NCBI RefSeq assembly: GCF_024169315.1
Contig: NZ_JALJWR010000001.1
Span: 3,770,501 to 3,834,500, forward strand
DNA: 64,000 nucleotides
Direction of reading: 5' to 3'
Source: Pseudomonas migulae
GTDB taxonomy: Bacteria; Pseudomonadota; Gammaproteobacteria; Pseudomonadales; Pseudomonadaceae
Position 1 is the stretch's first letter, and each line of letters begins with the position of its first letter. The position numbers and the translations under genes were made by a program. Shown here in pieces: positions 50,942 to 60,343 of this stretch. The notes under the pieces were generated by a model that searched no databases, was not told the origin of the DNA, and worked only from the letters and a program-made list of their open reading frames with translations.

Positions 50942-52042
50942 ATGAACAGACTCAAGCGTCTTATCGTTCCCGCCCTGTGCGCCACCGCGCTCAGCGGGGC
51001 CGCTCACGCCGAAGAGCGAACGTTGCGCGTCTACAACTGGTTCGACTACATCACCCCCAAAGCGCTGGAAGACTTCAAGGCGCAGAACACCCAGACCAAA
51101 CTGGTCTATGACATCTTCGACACCAACGAAGCGCTGGAAGCCAAGTTGCTGACCGGCAACTCCGGCTACGACGTGGTGGTGCCGTCCAACGTGTTCCTCG
51201 CCAAGCAGATCGAGGCAGGCGTTTTCCAACCGCTGGACCGCAGCAAGCTGCCGAACTGGAACCACCTCGATCCCAAGTTGATGAAGCTGATCGAGGCCAA
51301 CGACCCGGGCAACAAATTCGCCGTGCCGTACATGTACGGCACCATCCTGATCGGCTTCAACCCGGACAAGGTCAAAGCGGCGCTGGGCGACAAGGCGCCG
51401 GTCGACAGTTGGGACCTGATCTTCAAGGAAGAGAACATCAGCAAGCTCAAGCAGTGCGGCGTCGCCCTGCTCGACTCGCCGTCGGAGATCCTGCCGCTGG
51501 CCCTGCAACACCTCGGCCTGGACCCCAACAGCAAGAAGCCGGCGGACTACGAAAAGGCGGAAGCGCTGTTGATGAAAATCCGGCCGTACGTCACTTACTT
51601 CCACTCCTCCAAGTACATGGCCGACATCGCCAATGGTGACATCTGCGTCGCGGTCGGTTATTCCGGCAGCTTCTCCCAGGCCGCCAACCGCGCCAAGGAA
51701 GCCAAGAACGGCGTGATCGTCGACATGCGCCTGCCGAAAGAAGGCGCGCCGATCTGGTTCGACATGCTCGCGATTCCGAAAGGCGCGAAGAACACGGAAG
51801 ACGCCTACACCTTCATCAACTATTTGCTGCAACCGCAGGTGATCGCACCGGTCAGTGATTTTGTCGGTTACCCGAATCCGAACAAGGACGCCACGGAAAT
51901 GGTCGACCCGGCGATCCGCAACAACCCGAACCTGTACCCGACCGAAGCGGCAATGGGCACGCTTTACACCCTGCAACCGCTGCCGCGTGATGCCGAACGC
52001 GCACGCACGCGGGCCTGGACCAAGATCAAGTCCGGGACCTGA
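50942..52042 (+). CDS. Periplasmic polyamine-binding protein (PotF/SpuD-like)
   Basis: A 366-aa solute-binding protein with a signal peptide (VPALCATALSGAAHA). The mature start LRVYNWFDYITPKALEDF is the PotF/SpuD signature, and the ligand region has GYDVVVPSNVFLAKQ and CVAVGYSGSFSQAANRAKE. It probably captures putrescine, spermidine or an acetylated polyamine. No permease or ATPase gene follows, so it must use a transporter encoded elsewhere. ATG 50942 begins the signal peptide. Confidence 0.92.
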   Translation: MNRLKRLIVPALCATALSGAAHAEERTLRVYNWFDYITPKALEDFKAQNTQTKLVYDIFDTNEALEAKLLTGNSGYDVVVPSNVFLAKQIEAGVFQPLDRSKLPNWNHLDPKLMKLIEANDPGNKFAVPYMYGTILIGFNPDKVKAALGDKAPVDSWDLIFKEENISKLKQCGVALLDSPSEILPLALQHLGLDPNSKKPADYEKAEALLMKIRPYVTYFHSSKYMADIANGDICVAVGYSGSFSQAANRAKEAKNGVIVDMRLPKEGAPIWFDMLAIPKGAKNTEDAYTFINYLLQPQVIAPVSDFVGYPNPNKDATEMVDPAIRNNPNLYPTEAAMGTLYTLQPLPRDAERARTRAWTKIKSGT

Positions 52043-52058
52043 TCCCACGCAAGATCAA

Positions 52059-52087
52059 AGACCCGCGCGATGGCGGGTCTTTTTTTG
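52059..52087 (+). terminator. Terminator after the polyamine genes
   Basis: An 8-bp stem AGACCCGC/GCGGGTCT with a 6-nt loop, followed by seven T residues. Confidence 0.95.
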
Positions 52088-52187
52088 CCTGCGATAACTA
52101 TCTACCACCTTACATCCCTGACGGCCCTCTACCTTGCCCGGACAACGCGCTGCTCTGTCAGTGCTTCACCGGCAACAGGAAACGGCC

Positions 52188-55100
52188 ATGTCCGACACTC
52201 CCTCCGAAATCTCTGAAGATGTATTGACCCAACTGGTGACTGGCCCTTCGATCAGGGAAGTGGCTTCGACTTCATTGCGAATCGCCCTCGCCACCCTGTA
52301 TCCACAGCTGCACATCGACCCGAATCTGACCATGGTAGTGACGCCCGTCTGGACCATCGCCGGCGAAGAGATCAGGTCGGGCAAAAACCGGTTTGAATCC
52401 CTGACCGATGTGTTGGTGCGACTTGGTTTGGCAGGCACGACCGTGACCTACATCGACGGGGAACATTTTCTGACCCGGCAACCTGTCGTCGAGCCGGCCG
52501 TTCAACTGCCGGTAAAGATCAATGCCTTCGGGTGCCTGCTCAACAAGCTGGCCGGACAGTTGTTCGTCGCTTATCAGGAACAACAACTGGATTACTGGAA
52601 CCAGAAAACCGCCGGATCGACGCCTCGCTGGCATCAACTCTCCGCTGCACTGCGCGAACTCTGGAACGTCGACGAAAAGGCTGACTGGGACGAAGACCAG
52701 CGGGCCATGGTCCGCGCCTTCCATGATCACCCGCAAAAGGCCGAACGACAGTCAGATGACAAGTACGCAACCAGGGCTTGCCTGATCGATCTCGACGACC
52801 TCGACAATCAATCCCCACGACACTTGAGACTGCTGGACATTGCTGTCGTGGTTGGCACTCTGGGTGAACGCACGCTGGTCGTTACCCATTCGATTGCGGA
52901 AGGCTTCAAGCATTACGACTCACTGGCGGAATTGGGTAAAACGCTGTCCGCGCGTGTTGCTGCATCCGGAAGCGATCGCACGCTGCAATGGCGCCTGTAT
53001 GAGCCCTCCGGCCATTTTTTCGATCACCAGGCCTGTGCCCTGATCGCGCTGGAAATCGATGCCATCGGCGCACTTGGAAAATCGCCTGCCCCGTTGGCGC
53101 CCACCCTTGCCTCGCAGGTCGGTGCCGCGGCGAAACACTTCACGGATTTCCACGAAGATTCATCGTCGCGTTTCAACAAAATCCGGCAACTGTTGCCCGA
53201 CTGGCTGACAAACGCTCAACCCTCGGACCTCACACGCTACAGCCGACACCTGATGGACCTGGCGTTGCTACGGGAGCAGAACGCCGGAAAATCCTTCGAC
53301 GAGGGTATTTCCGCTCTTCCTGACTTTGCGTTACAGGCGCTGATCGATCAGATGATCAAAGACAAAAAGATCCAGGATCAGTCAACCGCAATGAGCCTGA
53401 AACTGGAAGACATCGAAGTCAGCATCACCAGCCTCGTCGTCCTCGGGGCGGTCATTGTGCCCGGCAAGTCACAGACCCTCACGCTGTCACTGGTCGACCT
53501 GGCGCTGCAAAACCTGCTTGGCATGCCGCTGGGTAACAAGGCGGTGCAATACAAAAACGGCGACGCCGCACCCGCGTGGATGACACCGGCCTATCTGGAA
53601 GAGCTGGTCACACAGGTGAACATCGGGAAAACCTACCCCGACCTGATCAAAAGCAAACTCCTCGGCGACACCGATGAAAGCTCGCGGCGACAGAACCTCT
53701 ATGTCAGCCACCTGCGCCTGCAACTGCCGCTACAGGCACTGCAACTCAAGGTTCGCGGCGAGGCCTGCATCGACGAACAGGGTTATCGTTTCGTCGTCGC
53801 GGCCCTGCAGGAAAAGCCGGCCGATCGTTTTGTCGATGGAATGGAAATCGTCATTCGCCCGCTGGCGTTCATTCCGGGAGGGCGCACGGACAGCAAGGCC
53901 GATGTCGTCGCCAACATGTTCGTGATCGGGCCGCGACTGGCCGACCAGGGTCCCTGTCTGCTGTTTCGACCGCTGCTCGATCCTCCACTCATCCAGTATC
54001 CCGGCGAGGCGAACTTGCTGTACGCGATCAAACACAACAAGGCGCTTCGCCAGTCGGTATTGGCCTGGCTACCCGATGACGTGTACTTCAATTACTCGCA
54101 GTATGTGTTCCCCGGCCAGTTGCCCTCGGCCTGGACGCTGTCGCAATGGCTGACCGACCCGACATCGGCACTGGGCCTGATGGGAACGCTGACCTTAAGC
54201 ACGACGCCTGTCGTCGAGCCTTCGGTGCAGGCACTGTTCACTGCCAATGCCAACGCCCTGGTCACCCTGGCCGACAGGCAATCGGTCTCCAATGCGGAAC
54301 GTCGCTGGGCCACGCTCAAACAGGGCGCGTGGATGCTATTCAATGTTGCACTGCCCTTCTTTGGCCGCACGGGTGCAGCGGCTGCCTGGATCTGGCAAAT
54401 CATGGACGACCTGCACGAAGCCAATGAAGCCAGCGAAGCGGGCGACAGCGATCAGGCATGGACCGCACTGACCGATCTGTTTCTGTCACTGGGCATGGTG
54501 CTCGCCCATCACGCGGCCACCCGCAACAAACCCGCGCCACGCGCGGAAGGAAAAAATCCGACACCCGCAACGAAGCCGCTGCCGGCGCCAAAAATCACCG
54601 TGACGCAATTGCCCGATTTCGCCGCCGATTATTTACCTGCCAACCATGAAACATCCGTACACCTCCAAGGCCTGCTGACGCCGAATCCTTTGGCCACTCT
54701 GCTGGACGGATTGGCGATTGCAAAACCTGAGGCGCTGAAAGAGCCGTCGACCGAACCCGGTCGTCACCGGTTCCTGAGCCCCCTCAACCAGCAGTGGTAT
54801 GCCAAGGTCGGTCAGCGCTGGTTCGAAGTCATGCTCGATGACAATGATGACGTGCAGATCATCGACTCACGGCAAACGCCGGCAACAACCGGCCCGCTGT
54901 TGATTCATTCCGAGAAGGGCGAATGGTTCATCGACACGCGCCTGAGGTTGCGTGGCGGGGGCAAGGGCCGAAAGGAAATCGAGCGCAAAAACCGACAGCA
55001 CAAGGAGAATCTGAAACGCCAACTGACCGCGTTCGATGCCCGCAAGCTGGGTTTGAAAAATGAACTCGAAGCAGCGGAAGCCACCGCTGATACCGATCGC

Positions 55101-56783
55101 CAGCCCTTGATCGATGCATTGGATTCACAGCTGACGGAATATGGCGCCTACATCGAGCAGCTCAAGACGTACAACAGCCTTGAGTCGATCCCCAACTACC
55201 GCCCGGTCATGGTCAGTTGCCTGGATTATCAACTGTCACTTACCCGGAATTGGTTCCAGCGGCAAAATAGTGTGTTCGGTGAGCGCATGCGCGAATCGCT
55301 GGATCTTCTGGACGGCGGGACGCCTTCGAACACTGTGTCAGCGCGCCAGACGCATCAACTCACCAGTGACATGACCCAGGGCTTTATCGACAAGATCGAG
55401 TTCGCCCACGCGCGCATCGAGGAACTGCTGCGCCTGGGCAAAGAAGGGGCAGAAACGGCCCGTGAGTACCAGGCAGTGCTGCCGACATTCAGCCTGCACG
55501 ACCTGAAGCTCTTCCAGATAAGCCTTGCCCAGGAGCTATGCCTCAACGACAGCGGTACAGTCGCCACACCGCTGGCGCGCCAGGCCATGCAACAGATCGT
55601 CGAAGATGCCGGCCTCACCATCCAGTCCTCGCTGGACCTTACTGCCGACGATACCCACCTGCCGCTGTTTGATCGAATCGACGGTCTCAACGATCTGGTG
55701 GAGCAGTTTGCAACCCTGGACCTACGGATTCTCGATCTGCCCGAAGAATTCCCGCAACAGTTGCTACAGACGCCACTGGACCTTATGCGCCAGCGGATCG
55801 CAACGTTCAAAGAGCAGGGCGTGAACCAACTGGTGGGCCTGTTGCACGAGCGCAAATTGCTGGAGCCGATACCAGGGCCTTCCCGCCCGGCTCCGCCGAC
55901 CAAACGCCTGATCAAGACTCGCTTCAAGGGCACGGTGGTCGGCAAGCTCCGCGAGCGCGCAGCCGCCGATGACACCGACCTGATCGACGTCACTTCGCCG
56001 CTCACCGACAAAGTCATCGCGACCTTTCACGAGAAAACGCCAGGTGTGTGGTTGGAACATGTACCGCCTACGGGAAAAGTGCCGACAACCCCACGCCCGG
56101 ATCTGGCTGCGAGCATCCAGGCGGGTCAGTCGCTGCTGGATCGAACGGCGGCATTTGCCCACCGCACCGAGGCAGATGCACAAAAGACCGGGCGTATCCC
56201 CGTGGAAATCGAGGAAGCGTTTCATCAACACGCCCGCCACCTGGAGGCCGCCGCCGATGCCATCGAAAAGGCCCTGACCGATAAAAACCTCACCGACAGC
56301 GGGCCGGGTTCAGGCACCGGCCTCGCCAGGAAGCTCAACGAAGAAGCGACCCGTCTTTACGAAAAGGGCCGCGTGACCCGGATCGACATGATCAAGCGGC
56401 AACTCCCCACTGCGGCCCGCATTGAATGGCTACACGGCAAAGGTCTGGTGGACATCGTCAGGACGCCAGGTCGAAACCGGCTCAAAGGACGCCACAAAGG
56501 CTATCTCGAGGAGTATGAGATTCGCGAGCGTGGCGCCGGGAACGATGTCAGCGCCGTACTTTGGTACGCCCACTTTCATTACCCCAAACCCGACACCGCT
56601 GCCGAAGGGTACACCGCGGCTCACTTGAAAACCGTCGCGCAACGCACACTGGGCGGTGCGTATGATTGGCGAACAGCCCCCACCAACAACGAATTGATTG
56701 CGATCTATCGCAGCGAAATCAGCCCCCAACTGGCCAAAGCGCTGTTCCTGCCAAAGGCAAAACCCAGCGCCTCCAAAACGTAA
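52188..56783 (+). CDS. 1531-aa dermonecrotic-toxin-domain (DUF6543-like) protein
   Basis: A very large protein without a classical signal peptide, of a type common in Pseudomonas genomes as 'dermonecrotic toxin domain' proteins. The N-terminal two thirds is long and mixed alpha/beta with one clear hydrophobic segment (MLFNVALPFFGRTGAAAAWIW, about residue 720). A coiled, charged stretch (about 930-1010, KGRKEIERKNRQHKENLKRQL) follows. The C-terminal ~120 residues (YLEEYEIRERGAGNDVSAVLWYAHFHY, QRTLGGAYDWRTAP) look like a compact separate domain. It stands alone: no secretion or immunity gene adjoins it. ATG 52188 has AGGA upstream. Function not known; a secreted toxin is plausible. Confidence 0.75.
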   Translation: MSDTPSEISEDVLTQLVTGPSIREVASTSLRIALATLYPQLHIDPNLTMVVTPVWTIAGEEIRSGKNRFESLTDVLVRLGLAGTTVTYIDGEHFLTRQPVVEPAVQLPVKINAFGCLLNKLAGQLFVAYQEQQLDYWNQKTAGSTPRWHQLSAALRELWNVDEKADWDEDQRAMVRAFHDHPQKAERQSDDKYATRACLIDLDDLDNQSPRHLRLLDIAVVVGTLGERTLVVTHSIAEGFKHYDSLAELGKTLSARVAASGSDRTLQWRLYEPSGHFFDHQACALIALEIDAIGALGKSPAPLAPTLASQVGAAAKHFTDFHEDSSSRFNKIRQLLPDWLTNAQPSDLTRYSRHLMDLALLREQNAGKSFDEGISALPDFALQALIDQMIKDKKIQDQSTAMSLKLEDIEVSITSLVVLGAVIVPGKSQTLTLSLVDLALQNLLGMPLGNKAVQYKNGDAAPAWMTPAYLEELVTQVNIGKTYPDLIKSKLLGDTDESSRRQNLYVSHLRLQLPLQALQLKVRGEACIDEQGYRFVVAALQEKPADRFVDGMEIVIRPLAFIPGGRTDSKADVVANMFVIGPRLADQGPCLLFRPLLDPPLIQYPGEANLLYAIKHNKALRQSVLAWLPDDVYFNYSQYVFPGQLPSAWTLSQWLTDPTSALGLMGTLTLSTTPVVEPSVQALFTANANALVTLADRQSVSNAERRWATLKQGAWMLFNVALPFFGRTGAAAAWIWQIMDDLHEANEASEAGDSDQAWTALTDLFLSLGMVLAHHAATRNKPAPRAEGKNPTPATKPLPAPKITVTQLPDFAADYLPANHETSVHLQGLLTPNPLATLLDGLAIAKPEALKEPSTEPGRHRFLSPLNQQWYAKVGQRWFEVMLDDNDDVQIIDSRQTPATTGPLLIHSEKGEWFIDTRLRLRGGGKGRKEIERKNRQHKENLKRQLTAFDARKLGLKNELEAAEATADTDRQPLIDALDSQLTEYGAYIEQLKTYNSLESIPNYRPVMVSCLDYQLSLTRNWFQRQNSVFGERMRESLDLLDGGTPSNTVSARQTHQLTSDMTQGFIDKIEFAHARIEELLRLGKEGAETAREYQAVLPTFSLHDLKLFQISLAQELCLNDSGTVATPLARQAMQQIVEDAGLTIQSSLDLTADDTHLPLFDRIDGLNDLVEQFATLDLRILDLPEEFPQQLLQTPLDLMRQRIATFKEQGVNQLVGLLHERKLLEPIPGPSRPAPPTKRLIKTRFKGTVVGKLRERAAADDTDLIDVTSPLTDKVIATFHEKTPGVWLEHVPPTGKVPTTPRPDLAASIQAGQSLLDRTAAFAHRTEADAQKTGRIPVEIEEAFHQHARHLEAAADAIEKALTDKNLTDSGPGSGTGLARKLNEEATRLYEKGRVTRIDMIKRQLPTAARIEWLHGKGLVDIVRTPGRNRLKGRHKGYLEEYEIRERGAGNDVSAVLWYAHFHYPKPDTAAEGYTAAHLKTVAQRTLGGAYDWRTAPTNNELIAIYRSEISPQLAKALFLPKAKPSASKT

Positions 56784-56815
56784 GCCACACACCGTTTGAA
56801 AGGCGAGACGAGCGA

Positions 56816-58363
56816 TCAGCGCCAGGCCTTTTCCAGGCGCGCGAGCGCTGCGCTGATGGCCGCCTCGGGCACCGCTGCGAATCCCAGGACCAGCCCGGCG
56901 CGCTGGTCCGGTGGTGTTTGCGAATCCGGCAACCAGTAGCTGCTCAGGGCGTTGATCTCGACGTCGACACCGGCTGCTTTTTCGACAAGCTCTAGCTCGC
57001 GAGCCTGCGAGTCGACTGCCACGGTCATGTGCAGCCCTGCCGCGACACTCGGCAGGCTGCCGATGCCGGGAATGTTTTGCGGCCAGCCTGCCAGCAACGT
57101 GTTGCGCCGGCTCAGGGCTGCCCTGCGCATGCGACGAATATGCCGCTGGAAATGCCCGGCGGCCATGAACTCGGCCATCACCGCCTGGGTGCTCACTTCG
57201 GAATGTCGAACATCAACCGCACGGCGTTGCGAGAAGGCCTGAACCAAACCGGGCGGCAGTACCAGATAACCCAGTCTTAGCGCCGGGAAGGCGACTTTGC
57301 CAAAGGTCCCGACGTACAAAACCCGGCCCTGCCGGTCGAGCGCCGCCAACGGTGCCAGTGGCGCTCCGCTGTAACGGTATTCGCCATCGTAGTCGTCCTC
57401 GACGATCCAGCCTTGGGTACGCTCCGCCCAGGCCAGTAATTCAAGGCGTCGCGCCAGGCTCATCACCACCCCGGTCGGGTACTGATGCGAGGGCGTGACA
57501 TAGGCCAGACGACAATGGTCGAGCGCAGCCAGTTCGGCACAATCGATACCCTCGCTGTCCACCGCCACCCCATGCAATTGCGCACCCGCCACCGCGAACG
57601 CATGGCCCGCCGCCCGATACCCGGGATTCTCGATCGCCACGACGTCGCCGGGCTCCACCAGCAGCTGTGCACAAAGGCTGATTCCCTGCTGCGCGCCACT
57701 GGTGATCACTATTTGCTCAGCCGTGCACTGCATGCCTCTGGAACTGCGCAAATAAGCAGCAATCATTCCGCGCAAGCGCGCATCCCCCGCCGGATCGCCG
57801 TAACACAGCTGCTGTAAATCCGGTTTACGCCAGAAAGCCGCGTTCAGCTTGGCCCAGACCTCGAAAGGAAACAGATCGAACGCCGGCACACCCACCCGAA
57901 ATGCGCACGGCGGACCACTTGGCGGGAGGGCCAGATGGTTGTGTTCAACGCGACTCAGCGCCCCGCTGTGGATAACTTTACTGGATGGAATCACAGGTAA
58001 ATCGAGCCAATTTGTGGATAAGGCTGTGGGTAACCCTGTTGACAACCCTGTGGATACTTTTGTGGATAGTTTTTTTGCCGGGAGCGCGTTTTGCGGTAAT
58101 TGCGCGACATAGGTTCCGTCACCGACACGCCCTTCGATAAACCCTTCGGCATAGAGCTGATCGTAGGCCCGCACTACGCTGTTGCGGGAAATGGCCAGCG
58201 CTGCCGCCAGATCCCGACTGGCCGGCAAGCGTGTGCCACTGGCCAGTCGCCCGTCGAGCACACGCATTCGCAAGGCCTGATAGAGCTGGCGACTCAGGCC
58301 CTGACGGCGGTCGAGTTCGATACCCGCGGGGTTGAACGACAAGGAAAGCGGCGCATCCGTCAT
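56816..58363 (-). CDS. MocR/PdxR-type regulator (GntR helix-turn-helix fused to aminotransferase fold)
   Basis: A 515-aa protein. It has an N-terminal winged helix (LYQALRMRVLDGRLASGTRLPASRDLAAALAISRNSVVRAYDQL), an unusual linker made of four-residue repeats (KLST KVST GLST GLPT ALST, about residues 98-117), and a C-terminal class I aminotransferase-like domain that binds PLP. The PLP lysine lies in the YVGTFGKVAFPALRLGYLV segment. MocR proteins sense PLP or amino-type ligands. It is divergent from the PaiB-like gene across 90 nt, so that gene is a likely target. Confidence 0.9.
   Translation of the reverse strand: MTDAPLSLSFNPAGIELDRRQGLSRQLYQALRMRVLDGRLASGTRLPASRDLAAALAISRNSVVRAYDQLYAEGFIEGRVGDGTYVAQLPQNALPAKKLSTKVSTGLSTGLPTALSTNWLDLPVIPSSKVIHSGALSRVEHNHLALPPSGPPCAFRVGVPAFDLFPFEVWAKLNAAFWRKPDLQQLCYGDPAGDARLRGMIAAYLRSSRGMQCTAEQIVITSGAQQGISLCAQLLVEPGDVVAIENPGYRAAGHAFAVAGAQLHGVAVDSEGIDCAELAALDHCRLAYVTPSHQYPTGVVMSLARRLELLAWAERTQGWIVEDDYDGEYRYSGAPLAPLAALDRQGRVLYVGTFGKVAFPALRLGYLVLPPGLVQAFSQRRAVDVRHSEVSTQAVMAEFMAAGHFQRHIRRMRRAALSRRNTLLAGWPQNIPGIGSLPSVAAGLHMTVAVDSQARELELVEKAAGVDVEINALSSYWLPDSQTPPDQRAGLVLGFAAVPEAAISAALARLEKAWR
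57967..58072. repeat. Array of DnaA-box-like 12-mers inside the MocR linker
   Basis: Five tandem 12-nt units (58013-58072), each beginning TGTGGATA or a close variant, plus one further exact TGTGGATAA at 57967-57975. TGTGGATAA is the complement of the DnaA box TTATCCACA; two units match exactly and others differ by one to three bases. In the protein the array encodes the xLST repeats. Confidence 0.8.
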
Positions 58364-58453
58364 GGCAATGGACCTATGAAATTGGCCAGGAATGGCTCTT
58401 ACAACAGACCAATAGCCTGCCTAGGATGGAGGCATTCGCCAAGGAGTTTTTCC

Positions 58454-59077
58454 ATGTACAACCCCAGCGGTTTTGCCATCAAAGATTTGGATGAATTGCA
58501 GCAGCAGATACTCGGCACCCGCCTCGCCATGGTCGTGACTCACGGCGAGCAAGGTCTGCAAGCCAGTCATCTGCCACTGCTGTTGCGCCCTGAACAAGGC
58601 GCGAATGGAACCCTCTACGGCCACTTCGCCCGAGCCAATCCGCAGTGGAAAGAACTGCAGAGTGGCGCCGAAGCCCTGGTGATCTTTGCCGGTGCCGACG
58701 CTTACGTCAGCCCGGGGTTTTATCCGAGCAAAGCCGATCACGGCAAAGTGGTGCCCACCTGGAACTACGTCGCCGTCCACGCTTACGGTACGGCTGAAAT
58801 ATTCACCGACGCCGATCGCCTGCTCAACCTGGTCAGCGCATTGACCGACCGTCACGAAGCCGGTCGCGCCCAACCGTGGAAAGTCGCCGACGCGCCCGCC
58901 GACTACATCGACGGAATGCTCAAGGCCATCGTCGGGTTTGCCTTGCCGATCCAGCGCCTGGAAGGCAAACGGAAGCTCAGCCAGAACCGCAGCGCCGCAG
59001 ACATCGCCGGCGTGCGCGAGGGGCTTGCCGCCAGCCCCGATACGCACGATCAGGCCCTCGCCCATTTGATGCGTTAA
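58454..59077 (+). CDS. FMN-binding negative regulator, PaiB family
   Basis: A 207-aa PaiB-like flavin-binding split-barrel protein. Markers are MYNPSGFAI at the start, THGEQGLQASHLPLLL, the YGHFARANPQWKEL motif, FYPSKADHGKVVPTWNYVAVHAYG and the C-terminal KRKLSQNRS. In Bacillus PaiB is paired with the polyamine acetyltransferase PaiA; here a GNAT acetyltransferase gene follows after 9 nt, a similar pairing. The frame is open upstream but ATG 58454 gives the family N-terminus. Confidence 0.9.
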   Translation: MYNPSGFAIKDLDELQQQILGTRLAMVVTHGEQGLQASHLPLLLRPEQGANGTLYGHFARANPQWKELQSGAEALVIFAGADAYVSPGFYPSKADHGKVVPTWNYVAVHAYGTAEIFTDADRLLNLVSALTDRHEAGRAQPWKVADAPADYIDGMLKAIVGFALPIQRLEGKRKLSQNRSAADIAGVREGLAASPDTHDQALAHLMR

Positions 59078-59086
59078 GGAACGAAC

Positions 59087-59533
59087 ATGAGTCAGATTGA
59101 AATCCGCCAGGTCACCGCCGACGATCACGCCGCCTGGCTGCCGTTGTGGCAAGCCCACCTGCGCTTCTACAACACTGAATTACCCGACGCCGTGACTGAC
59201 AGCACCTGGCAACGCATGCTCGACCCGACCGAATTGACCCATTCGTCCTTGGCGTGGATCGATGGCAAAGCGGTCGGCATGGTGAACTTCATCTACCATC
59301 GCTCGAACTGGAGCATCGAAAATTCCTGCTACCTTCAAGACCTGCTGGTGGTGCCGGAAACTCGCGGCACCGGTGTTGGCCGCAAGCTGATCGAATTCGT
59401 CTACACCACCGCCAAGGCCGACGGATGCTGCAAGGTCCATTGGTTGACCCACGAAACCAACGCCACCGCGATCCAGCTCTACGAGCGCATCGCCGAACGT
59501 CCCGGTTTCATCCAGTTTCGCAAAGCCATTTAA
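59087..59533 (+). CDS. GNAT-family N-acetyltransferase
   Basis: A 148-aa acetyl-CoA-dependent acetyltransferase. The GNAT fold is visible: the beta-4 segment NSCYLQDLLVVPETRGTGVGRKLIEFV with the V-x-R-G-x-G-x-G/A acetyl-CoA loop, then YTTAKADGCCKVHWLTHETNATAIQLYERI. The substrate is unknown; pairing with the PaiB-like gene 9 nt upstream hints at an amine or polyamine. 17 nt separate it from the next GNAT gene. Confidence 0.9.
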   Translation: MSQIEIRQVTADDHAAWLPLWQAHLRFYNTELPDAVTDSTWQRMLDPTELTHSSLAWIDGKAVGMVNFIYHRSNWSIENSCYLQDLLVVPETRGTGVGRKLIEFVYTTAKADGCCKVHWLTHETNATAIQLYERIAERPGFIQFRKAI

Positions 59534-59550
59534 GGTTCAAGGAGAGCAAC

Positions 59551-60222
59551 ATGTCGACTTCACTCGCCGACTGGAAAGGCGTCCCGGCACCGTCCGTTCA
59601 AACCATTGAAGGACGCTTCATCCGCCTGGAAAAACTCGACCCGGCGCGCCACGCCGATGGCTTGTGGAAAGCCCTGCAAGGCCCCGGCTCCGACCCGAAG
59701 CTTTGGGATTACTTGCCTTACGGTCCATTCCCGGAACGCAGCGCATTCAACGACTGGCTGAACAACCACGCGGCCAACAGCGATCCGTATTTCTTCAGTG
59801 TGATCGACCGGGCCAGCGGCGACGTGCAAGGCATCCTCAGTCTGATGTCGATCGTTCCGTCCCAGGGCCGCATCGAAATCGGCCATGTCACCTTCGGCGC
59901 ACCGATGCAGCGCTCGCCGAAAAGTACCGAAGCGGTTTATCTGCTGGCCAAGGAGTCGTTTGCACTGGGTTACCGACGCCTGGAGTGGAAATGCAACAAC
60001 GGCAACGCCCGCTCCAAGTACGCAGCGGAGCGGCTGGGGTTCAGTTTTGAAGGGGTGTTCCGCCAGCACATGGTGGTTAAAGGTCAGAACCGGGATACCG
60101 CCTGGTATTCGATTCTGGATTCGGAATGGCCGGTGGTTGGCGCGGGATTTGAGCGCTGGTTAAGCGATGAGAATCAGGCGGGATCGGGGCAGGTGAAAAC
60201 GTTGGCGGAGTGTCGCGGGTAA
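59551..60222 (+). CDS. GNAT-family N-acetyltransferase, RimJ/RimL-like
   Basis: A 223-aa acetyltransferase of the RimL/Acetyltransf_3 branch. It has GRFIRLEKLDPARHADGLW at the start, IEIGHVTFGAPMQRSPKSTEAVYLLAKESF, and the C-terminal NGNARSKYAAERLGFSFEGVFRQHMVVKGQNRDTAWYSI, which is typical of the family. ATG 59551 has AAGGAG upstream; the longer upstream frame is not used. It is the third gene of the PaiB-GNAT-GNAT operon. Confidence 0.9.
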   Translation: MSTSLADWKGVPAPSVQTIEGRFIRLEKLDPARHADGLWKALQGPGSDPKLWDYLPYGPFPERSAFNDWLNNHAANSDPYFFSVIDRASGDVQGILSLMSIVPSQGRIEIGHVTFGAPMQRSPKSTEAVYLLAKESFALGYRRLEWKCNNGNARSKYAAERLGFSFEGVFRQHMVVKGQNRDTAWYSILDSEWPVVGAGFERWLSDENQAGSGQVKTLAECRG

Positions 60223-60242
60223 ATTAGCGGCGCTCTTTCGGA

Positions 60243-60341
60243 CGCCATCGCGGGCAAGCCCGCTCCCACATTGGATCGGGCTGATCACAAATATTGTGGC
60301 CGACCCAAAAACCCTGTGGGAGCGAGCCTGCTCGCGATTGG
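60243..60341. repeat. REP inverted pair
   Basis: Arms CATCGCGGGCAAGCCCGCTCC and CTGTGGGAGCGAGCCTGCTCG in opposite orientation lie between convergent genes. Confidence 0.9.
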
Positions 60342-60343
60342 CT

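Noticed and set aside
57967..58072. Chromosomal replication origin
   Set aside because: Although DnaA-box-like units cluster here, the array lies inside a conserved regulator gene, there is no AT-rich unwinding region, and dnaA, rpmH and gyrB are not adjacent.
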